Positions 55,931 through 64,000 of a DNA stretch of 64,000 nucleotides are shown here, in pieces. Source of the stretch: Polytrichum commune (Eukaryota > Streptophyta > Polytrichopsida > Polytrichales > Polytrichaceae); the NCBI GenBank assembly GCA_950295325.1, contig OX485805.1, positions 20,943,501-21,007,500 of the forward strand, in the 5' to 3' direction. The notes below the pieces were generated by a model. It was not told where the DNA came from, did not search any database, and was given only the letters and a program-made list of their open reading frames with translations. Both the position numbers and the translations under genes were made by a program. Position 1 is the first letter of the stretch. Each line of letters begins with the position of its first letter.

Positions 55931-58264
55931 TTTCTTAGTTTAGTGACACCCCACCTCAAATATGACTAAACAAAAATATCAAAATATCAATTTTAAACAT
56001 CTACGATTTGATGTTGCATTCTTTTTGGGTCCCAAAAGGATGGGCCGTATTTCCCCCCCCCATCATTTTTTCAAAAGCTAGCAACTTGGTGGAAAGGCAA
56101 ACCCCCGTTCTCAATTGCTAGTTCAGTGAATAATCAACTTTTAATTTAGCTTCCGGAATATTTGGATGGTGGCATCAGTGGGGGAAACCACTTGTTTCAC
56201 AACCTATGTGCCCCCCTACACTGCACATGACCCATGATTTGCTCACAATAGAATTCTTGTCCTCAAATATTGAGGATTGTCACACATTGGTTAAAACGAC
56301 CACATAGATGCTTTGCATGGTCACATGACATTTTAAAGCTTGAACAATTGTAGTTGTTAGTTGAAATGTAAAGAAATGGGAAGCGAAGTTGCTAACTTGC
56401 TCCTCTTCATGTGTGTGATGAAAAATCAAAACTTGAAAGATCATTCGACCGTGCGACGTGTCTTTCTGGTCTTTTTTACAAGTACGTGCTAGATTTAACA
56501 ATTCCCTTACTATTTTTAAGTGGGTACAATTAGACAAACATAATCTCATAATGAGATATGTTGAAATCCTTATTCAACTGTCGATGAGACCCAACACACA
56601 AAATGTTATTCAATATTATCAAAGAAAAGAAAAGTTAACATGATTAGTGTATCACCGACGAGATTTTGAGCCCATTGACTTTACCATGTTCAAGAATGCC
56701 TTTGTTACATAAAATATTTGATGCCAATTTGGTATATTGTTTTCATGGGGTTTTTTTTTTTTGTTGGTGGGGATGATTGGTTTGGAAATTTGTGGGCTTT
56801 CTAGTAGGTTGTTGCTTTATGTGTAAATGATGCCTCTTGCTCCAACCGTGATGAGTATGAGGGGGGCTTACTTCCATCCCTGAGCTTTATTTGCTTCTCT
56901 TAGGGGGTCATATACTATTTTTATATTTTTTGATGGCATGGTCACTATATCCATCATGCGTGTTAATAATTCAAAATGTTTTCAAATTCTTATCATATTG
57001 CATGAAGTAGTAATTTCTCTTGAACGTTTGAGAGCCAATGAAACTTGAGAAGATAAAGTTGTCCTTAAAATGACCTCAACAACCATCAAATGTTTGGAAG
57101 TGCATCTTGTCATTGGTGTGTGAGATGAAAACCCTACCGATTTTAACAACTATTCTTAATGTAGACAAGTTGGTCCCATCAATTTCACAACTCCCCAAGA
57201 AATCCCCTTGCTCAATTTACACGTATCCAAAAGAAAACAACCAAAGTCACGATTGAACTCTAGTGACACTAAGAATTTGAACCTATGTCTATTTGCAAGT
57301 CCTAACATGGAAGCAACAAGGAGCTATACGAGAATACAACTACCTTTGAAACTCGTGATCATTTTTTCATGTGTTTCTCCCTCTATCCAACCTCGTAACC
57401 CCTAAAAGCTCGGGGATTTTAGCTTGAATCAAAGATGTACTATAAAGTATGAATTAAAAACATTATTTTGTGTTGGCATACAAGAGAATTTTCCAAACAA
57501 TCAATTTTAAATCTCATTAGTGCAGTTAAAATATGAATCGTTATCCTTTGTCTCCACCAAATCCTTCCACAAGCACTTTCCTTCAAAAAAAATAACAAAA
57601 ATTCCCAAAACGTGTCTAACTCATTTGACCTTTGATACGATTGGTTAAAAGTTTGAGCTGCATCATTTAGTGGGAAACACCAAATACATTCATGTCATTG
57701 ACATCATTACTTTCCCAAAATAGATAATTTTGCAACAAAGTAAGAATTCAGGGTTCCAACCACTTCAAAGCCGACATCTCAAACTCGTCAATATAGAACT
57801 TCGATCCGTTTCCTCTAGACAATGCGAAACTTCATTATGTCCAGGTGCACAACGCCAAAAAGACAAGAAGAGAAAGAAAACAAATTAATTGCCTCGAGAG
57901 AGATATCTTTGGGAAACGCTTGCGACCACGTTTTGGCTTCTTGGGCACATAGGGGCTACAACTCTAGTGGACGAAAGCAAGCGTGGTTGAGGGAAAAGGG
58001 CGGGGGTGAGCTAGTGGTGGAGTGCCCATGGCCCAATGAGTGCCCTAAACAAGTCCAAGCCTACGGACAAGACAAGCGAGGGCACGCTAGCATTCAGTCA
58101 ACACGAGAGTGTCACTCGGGCCGAGGAGCTCAAACACCGACTTCGTGGAAAAAACGCCTCATCATTCATTCATTCATTCATTCATTCATTCATGTGTCTG
58201 CAAATTAAAGGGAGATGCTATGAACAAACTACTAGCTAAGCTACTGCGGCCTCCTCTATCTATA
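55931..58264. other. Intergenic with a CATT microsatellite
   Basis: C9 lies at 56053-56061 and a T11 run near 56750. CATT/ATTC repeats at 58164-58192 make the IHSFIHSFIH end of a 128-residue frame (57822-58208), which I do not accept as a gene. No bounded element was found. Confidence 0.4.
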
Positions 58265-58711
58265 CAGTCCACCCTCTATAAATGTTACACCTATAAGTGT
58301 TAACCCTCTCTCTAAATGTTAACTTTCTTCTACTCCCCACATATTGCACACTATAAATGTTAAACGTGTTAACTGTTAACAAAATGGTACTCCCTTCTTT
58401 GTAAATTTGACTCTATAAATGTTAACGAATGAAATACAATCATAATATGGATGATAAAAACTACACATCCAGTTACATTCCTCTCTCTCACCCGTGATTT
58501 GTAAACTTGATATTGAATAAAGTTTTGATTGGGTTTGCAATTTTATGAATGGTATTCTCTCACAAGGACTCTTCACAATTGCTTATATTTATAAATGTGA
58601 AGATTTGTATATTGCTCAAAAAAGTAATTTTATAATTGTTAACTGTTAACACCTCTATAAATGTTAACTTTGATCCACTCCCGAGGGTTAACATTTATAG
58701 AGGGTAGACTG
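58265..58711. mobile_element. pogo-type MITE with repeated end motif
   Basis: CAGTCCACCCTCTATAAATG opens it and the inverted right end is CAGTCTACCCTCTATAAATG. TA flanks each side (58263-58264, 58712-58713). The core CTATAAATGTTAAC recurs about six more times inside, in both halves, along with GTTAACTGTTAAC. The 447-bp body has no transposase. The CAGTC start and TA duplication match the Tigger at 17.45 kb, but the end sequence differs, so a different transposase is implied. Confidence 0.88.
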
Positions 58712-59187
58712 TATATCTGTAAGCGAATTTATATAAAGAAGAAAAGAAGAAATATATATATATATATATTCCTAAAAATCGATCCTCGTCGTGATGTGGA
58801 AGGTGAGGACACGAGAGTGGTCAAAAACTGCGTGCAAGTACAGATGGTGTACTTTATTTCTACAGCGTATGTAAGGTCTTCCCTTTTAAGCAGTGGGGCG
58901 GGGGTGAAAGTTAGTTTATTTGGGCTTCCGTGTGCGCGTGTCTGTCTGTTGACTATGGCAGTCACCTTGTGCCAAATTACTTGTTCTTCTATATATATTG
59001 TGTGTTGTCATGCAAGCCCCGCCCTAGCCTCTAGCTTAATTATTATCATTGTCTGCACTAACTTACTTCGCAACATTTACTAAGCAGCTACATGCGATGG
59101 GTCACTTTTCCAAAGAAAGAGGATGTGATTAATTAAAGAGCTCTGGTAATTTGTAGTTGCATGTTGAAAACTCTACGGTACACAGCT
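58712..59187. other. Intergenic with a TA microsatellite
   Basis: TA repeats lie at about 58753-58770, after an A/G-rich tract. A 140-residue frame (58661-59083) runs through the MITE end and the microsatellite and is not credible as a gene. Confidence 0.4.
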
Positions 59188-59196
59188 TGAGTGTCT

Positions 59197-59442
59197 GGCC
59201 AGGGATTCGTGGCACTCACTAAAAATCATCCGTGCGGATGAAAAAAATACAGGAATCATCTAAATGGCTATTTTTGGGCAACTTGATTCCGGAAATAGAG
59301 TCAAAGGCCCCGAATTAGTCTAGTGACGTCACATTCGAATGAATCGGCCCTCAACCCCATAGGGGGGCTTTTTTTATTGGAGCCACTTCATCCACGATAT
59401 CTTGGATGGATGATTTTTAGTGAGTACCACGAATCCCCAGCC
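59197..59442. mobile_element. Mutator-type MITE with 9-bp TSD
   Basis: A 35-bp terminal inverted repeat with about 32 matches starts GGCCAGGGATTCGTGG at the left and GGCTGGGGATTCGTGG inverted at the right. It continues through CACTAAAAATCATCC. TGAGTGTCT flanks both sides (59188-59196, 59443-59451). Nine-bp duplications and 30-40 bp ends fit MULE-derived MITEs. The 246-bp body includes the palindrome GTGACGTCAC near 59324. Confidence 0.88.
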
Positions 59443-59534
59443 TGAGTGTCTCCCCATGGACAAGGAATCCCGGGATTGAAGAAGGAATATGCTCAACTCG
59501 TGTCTAGTATCGTAGAACGCAGCCAAGGAGTTGA

Positions 59535-59985
59535 GTAATGTTAATTATGTTCTTCTTGATTGAGATGAAGTTGAAATGAAATGTTGGTATGGATTCACTT
59601 CTAGGCATAGGCCAAACCCAAGTATTATAGTTGTTATTATGATGTTGGTTGTTAATACACCCACATGGAAATAGGCGTGTCTTGACCTTGAGCTCCTTGT
59701 CATAGTATAATAGTGTGAAATGAAATATTTTCAATATTACATTCCCTTTCATTTTTAGTGAAGTTTTTGGGGTTTCTATGTGCATGTTGACAATGATATT
59801 GTGCCAAATTACTCATGTTGTCAAGTCCCATGTTTTGTTCGCACTTCTTCTTGATTGAGAGGTGAGGTTAAATCAAATGTTAGCGTGAATCAAGAGATGT
59901 TTTGCTCTTGGGCATAGGCCAAATCCAACCATGATTTCTCATGGTGATTTTTAATACACCCACCTAAAAATAAGTGTGTCAACAC
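59535..59985. repeat. Imperfect duplication, about 150 bp, 300 bp apart
   Basis: TTCTTCTTGATTGAGA, GGCATAGGCCAAAYCCAA, TTAATACACCCACMTRRAAA and GTGTC recur in the same order in about 59545-59695 and 59845-59985. The second copy leads into repeat X. Confidence 0.65.
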
Positions 59986-60270
59986 CAACCCATTAATGTT
60001 GTCTCATGGATAGCGCATAATTTAATCCCAGGTGATAATACCTCTCAAGTAAATGCAATATGGACAATATTTACTTGTTACACTCTTACATTGTAGCAAT
60101 GAACCAATGTTATCATATTCCATTGTATACAATTATTTTTGTTTATACTAGTTTCCTAATTGTTCATAATGAATTTTTATATTAAAAAAAAATGTGTGAA
60201 TGTATTTTGGTGCTTCCCATGATGTCCCCGGAGGGGTACTTGAAAACCTCATCCCATGCCTTAAGCATAT
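59935..60270 (+). repeat. Dispersed repeat X, copy 2
   Basis: This is the same family as 30815-31230. Shared items include CACCCACCTA, GATAGCGCATAATTT, TTGTAGCAATGAACC-like and GTATTTTGGTGCTTCCCA. The 69-bp tandem units of copy 1 are not evident here. Confidence 0.6.
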
Positions 60271-60724
60271 CAATGATAGACTATGTCCATCCTCAAGGAT
60301 AATATTTACTAATGATGGCCCGCATTGGACAACGGCGCGGTGACTATATCATTCAACACAAATATACTGAAATTTTAAAGAATACAATGGGGATTTTCAT
60401 TTTACATTATTGATTGTCGATGATGCTTCAAATTTATTCTTGAGAATAAAGCTTCTAAGAAGACATTTTTGAAAGCACTCTAATCTCATTATTCTCGATG
60501 TTGCTTGTCTTAGGTCAAGTTAGCAATGTGATAGCTTCATTCCTTATGTATGATTACACTCCATTATTGTAGGGAAATATCCTTTTTTGACAAGACCTTA
60601 ATAAACTTCTAGTTCAAAACTCTGGATTCTTAGACTATAAATCAATTTCATTCCATTCCATTTAGAAGACCTAGAGTTTACAGAGATGCACTTCCGACAA
60701 CCATAATTATATCAGGATAAGTCC

Positions 60725-60815
60725 GATTTTTGTTGATGCCTTCATCGTAGATTTGTTAATGCAACACATGTCTCATTGTGTATGTTCAATTGGTACAAGT
60801 TGGAGAACACGAAAG
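60725..60815 (+). repeat. Dispersed repeat Y, copy 3
   Basis: TTTTTGTTGATGCCTTCATC, GATTTGTTAATGCAACACAT and ACAAGTTGGAGAACACGAAA match copies at 36190-36310 and, inverted, 36853-36945. Confidence 0.65.
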
Positions 60816-61064
60816 ATCGAACTGAGGCATGGGGATTGGCATCCTAACCTTCCATAGCTAGCTTCCTACCGTAACTACAACTCGGCCACGATGTTGCTTC
60901 CTCGAGCACGAGGATGAAGAATGAAGGATGAACGATGGAGGAAGATGTGCACTAACTAACAGAGGCCAAGGTGAGGAATCCAAATTCAGTAACTAGAAGT
61001 GCTTAGTAAGCTAGCTCAACATTTTTTTTTACTTGTGATGTCAGTCCGAATTTGCACTAACTGT

Positions 61065-61155
61065 GACATCCCATGGTTATACTCTCAGGGCCCGCATGAA
61101 TGAACGCACATTGCTTAATAATGTTATGTAAAGAGAAAAGTATCCTTTAAAGACC
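61065..61155 (+). repeat. Dispersed repeat W, copy 2
   Basis: GACATCCCATGGTTATACTC, GGGCCCGCATGAATGAACGC and CTTAATAATGTTATGTAAAG match 55840-55930 in order. Confidence 0.65.
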
Positions 61156-62230
61156 CGCTTACTTTAGAAGATTGGTCCCCCTCTTAACAATCAATGAGCT
61201 AACGAAGATGTATGAATCTATGTATGTATGTTCATTAGCCCAAAAACTTTTGTAATTTTGATTATTTAGAGTATCATTTTACATGACATCATGAGTTGCT
61301 CTTGTGTCCCCTAATGAATGAGTTTGCATAAATGTAAAGGTGTGTTATGGATGCAAATCTTCTTAGGCCCACATTAACATATTCTCTAAAGAGTATCTCC
61401 AACAATTGCATGTAAAATCTCTCTCTCTCTCTCTCTCTCTACAAAATAACATGCTCATTCACTACAAAAACCCACATTTTTAAAAAATCCCTAATGTGCA
61501 TTGTTTATGAAGAGATTGGGTACATTCTCACCCTTTAATACCAAGTGGCCAAGACTTTTAAGCTAAAATGACCAAGGATGTTTTTCTTTCCATTCATAAA
61601 TTGATTTAGAATTTTGTACTGTTGGTTTCAAAATATATTTCACCTTTTACAATGTTGTATTAGATAATTTTGGACCACATCCACATGGTTTTAATGTTCA
61701 AGAACCTTCATGAGCTTCATAACTCTAATTGAAAATATTTTTATTCTACGAGTTTGTGAGTTAATGTCATGGTATAGTTGAGGGTCCAACTTTTGGCAAA
61801 GTTGTCACAAAAGTATGTACTTTCAATCTATGAAAGTGCTACAAACAAAGTTGCATGTGAAAGGCATACCAAACCTTTTCACTTTCGGTAAGAAAGCTAA
61901 CAAAGAGGCATAATTCACTCAAATTTCATACTTTATTAAAGAAAATCAACTTAGAGCGTGCCCATCACCAAGGCATGGGCAACATACTTCAAATTATAGG
62001 AGGCAAGTACGGTGTTTGTTAAGCCCAATGGGACCCTCAACGACATAATGGGGGAGTGAGCATGCACATTGCATGGTCTTCTCGGTATAGGGTTACAATT
62101 TGTTTCGCACTAGAAGAATCAAGATCGTCCATATCACCACGGGTGATGTGTGATGGCTTGCCATTGCTATCTCAAGCTTTTGATTGTATTAATTGTGTCA
62201 AGAGAATGTTGTAATAGGACACATAACTTA
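61156..62230. other. Intergenic with a CT microsatellite
   Basis: CT repeats run at about 61411-61440. No coding stretch or terminal repeat was found in the rest. Confidence 0.4.
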
Positions 62231-62723
62231 GGGCCACTTCACACATGAGACTGAGGGCCCATGATCATTACACTTCAAGCACTCTCATTGGTGGAAAAGG
62301 CGGAGCCAGTCCAAGTTCACTTCACACTACGCTTGAGGGACTAACGGAGTATGTGAATACAAGATGGATGTAAAGTCTACATGGATTCCTACATGGCATC
62401 AAATGGATCATGCTTCATGGTCACGTGGACTATTTTCAAAAACCACCTCTTGGAGGTAGGCCTAACACAAAACCGGGAGACCATGACACTCCGGATGCTC
62501 ACAACTGTTGATTTATTCTATTCTATCATGTGCGAGGACGTGCATGAATAGAAATTCATTGAAATAGCATTTGGTTGAGGGCCCGGTATATATGACTTCA
62601 CACTACACTTGAGGGTTTGTGACCACACTATTTGATTTTGGAGGTGTGTTGGCCTTTGGACACTTTCTTTTGGGCTCTTACAATAGCATGGTCGTGGCTC
62701 TTGGCCCGTGTGTGAAGTGGCCC
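62231..62723. mobile_element. Harbinger-like MITE family A, copy D (intact reference)
   Basis: GGGCCACTTCACACATGAGA opens and CGTGTGTGAAGTGGCCC closes. TTA duplications lie at 62228-62230 and 62724-62726. It is 493 bp, uninterrupted and the best reference for copies A, B, C and E. A 3-bp TTA duplication and GGGCC ends fit PIF/Harbinger (Tourist-type) MITEs. Confidence 0.9.
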
Positions 62724-62726
62724 TTA

Positions 62727-63091
62727 TGTGTTTGGACCGGGCAACCTATGAATGTGGTAAAATTTGGTTAGGAAGTGGGTCCCATAAATTTAATGTCAGA
62801 TTTGAAGGCGGAGCTCGTGGAGAATGCCTACATGGAGCAAATCAATAAATTAAATGTGATTTCATGACGTTCGAGGAATTAGGGTTAAATGGGTTGACTC
62901 TATTTTTACTCTTTTATTCAATAATCAGAATTCAATGAAAATTCTAAGAAAATTTATGATTGTGGACTTCATCCTTGGGATGAGATGCAACATTGGCTCA
63001 AAATATTCCTTAATCCGGCTATCAAAAGAACCAATGTAAACATGGTTTGTTGGATTTGGCTCAAAGAGAATATTAACTTATGTGATAACTA
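62727..63091. other. Short intergenic interval
   Basis: No feature is visible between the Harbinger-like and Stowaway-like MITEs. Confidence 0.35.
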
Positions 63092-63311
63092 CACTAAATA
63101 TGATATGTAGTGTTACTTCCTATTTGGAATTACACATTGCTAAATTTTTTAATTTTTTAATATTCATGTTTTAAAACCAAAAATAGATGGTCATGCTCAA
63201 TAATGTCCAAATCACAAGTTTGACCTTTGTTGACAAAAATCGAATATACAATAAATAGTTTAGCGTTGAGTAATTTCAAATAGTAAGTGACACTAAACAA
63301 TATATTTAGTG
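63092..63311. mobile_element. Stowaway-like MITE (TA TSD), copy 2
   Basis: CACTAAATATGATATGTAGT at the left and, inverted at the right, CACTAAATATATTGTTTAGT. TA flanks both ends (63090-63091, 63312-63313). It is 220 bp and of the same family as 32285-32621, with an unrelated or diverged centre. Confidence 0.78.
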
Positions 63312-63479
63312 TACTAATAGATGCGACTAAAACCACTTTAGAGCCTTATAAACAAGGCATCTGTAGAGTTGTACATAAGTATGTGAAAGACGGTGCTTGG
63401 TTATTTCTTTCCTCTGGTGATATAATTGGTGACAATGAACAGGGAGAACATATTGCTAGTTACATATGAACCAATTGAA

Positions 63480-63640
63480 GTTCAAGACTTTAGGAAAATC
63501 ACCAATCGTTTTTGAGGAATCTATGGAATAAACATCGATTTAATAAAGAAAAACTGAAAGATTACAACATGTAACTAATTAGACTTGGAAAAATTAGGAT
63601 TGTGGTTCATTATGCCCAAAAACCTCCTTGGACATTGACT
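63480..63640. repeat. Dispersed repeat Z, copy 2
   Basis: AAAGATTACAACATGTAACT, TTAGACTTGGAAA and ATGCCCAAAA follow the order seen at 31545-31770. In both places it lies close to a Stowaway-like MITE. Confidence 0.55.
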
Positions 63641-64000
63641 TGTCACACACACAAAAGGGCAAAGGGGGAGAGGGGATGTAGGCTAAGACATGCCCCATGT
63701 AGGTTTGTTGTGATCAATGAATAGGGAGAACCAACATTTCCTTACAAATGACCAATATGGACCGAAAATCAGGTATACAAAGAGGGGGGGGGGAGGTTAA
63801 TCGGATGGGCATCTAATTAATTACATGAGGAAACCGGATATCAACTGGTTTTCATTTTGAAGGTTAATCAACTAAGACATCGGGTATTAACCATCCATCA
63901 TGAGGGTATAGGCAGATACCAGCTGGCCCTCGAGGGTATGGACCGGATTACAATCGTGCATGGGGAGGGTCATCGGGGAGAGTATACTCCCCTCCCTTGC
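63641..64000. other. Right edge, G10 tract, no gene
   Basis: G10 lies at 63784-63793. ACCGGAT/ATCAACTGG and GAGGGTAT motifs repeat at 63830-63960. Nothing further is supported before the window ends. Confidence 0.35.

Noticed and set aside
55465-55959. 164-residue minus frame with a hydrophobic stretch
   Set aside because: It overlaps dispersed repeat W (55840-55930) and a poly(A) run. The second copy of the repeat has no equivalent frame.
57822-58208. 128-residue frame ending in IHSFIHSFIH
   Set aside because: The end is a CATT microsatellite and the rest has no recognisable features.

Overview
This 64 kb window reads as eukaryotic, repeat-dominated nuclear DNA, most likely from a land plant outside the seed plants or a related streptophyte. 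The reasons are an AT-rich background, a GT-AG intron in a decayed gene, pogo/Tigger, Harbinger-like, Stowaway-like and Mutator-like elements side by side, and a SWIM zinc-finger protein family that I associate from memory, unverified, with moss genomes. I found no host gene that I can name. Almost every recognisable coding stretch belongs to a mobile element or is decayed. Most other open frames are short and of the size expected by chance.

Layout. 0.9-4.3 kb (minus) holds a decayed SWIM-domain gene with a surviving intron but no catalytic core; a second, complementary, decayed copy lies at 23.9-26.1 kb (plus). 4.5-9 kb is mainly minisatellites (66, 193, about 26 and about 48 bp units) plus one exon-like stretch. 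11.7-13.4 kb is a GAAGAC-rich repeat, with an inverted relative at 37.5-38.9 kb, followed by a decayed coiled-coil gene (13.5-15.5 kb) cut by a 560-bp element with 8-bp target duplications. 17.45-18.88 kb is a bounded Tigger-type DNA transposon with a truncated transposase. 20.0 kb has an 88-bp poly(A) retroposon with 14-bp target duplications. 27-43 kb is a field of MITEs, including one Harbinger-like MITE inserted into another member of its own family exactly at TTA.

45.99-48.30 kb is the most interesting object. It is a 5'-truncated LINE with exact 12-bp target duplications. Its one long frame has only two stops and carries, in order, a region resembling a DNA adenine methyltransferase, RNase H, a CCHC knuckle with an RHN motif, and a restriction-like-endonuclease signature. 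It landed on the edge of a 20-bp-arm hairpin. 53.8-55.5 kb is strongly G+T-rich on the plus strand. 58.3-63.6 kb again carries MITEs (pogo-type, Mutator-type, Harbinger, Stowaway-like) and second copies of repeats seen at 30-36 kb.

No operon-like or cooperative gene set is visible. The elements are related by insertion history: nested insertions, TTA/TA/8-bp/9-bp duplications and shared families. All family calls rest on motifs and termini read by eye.
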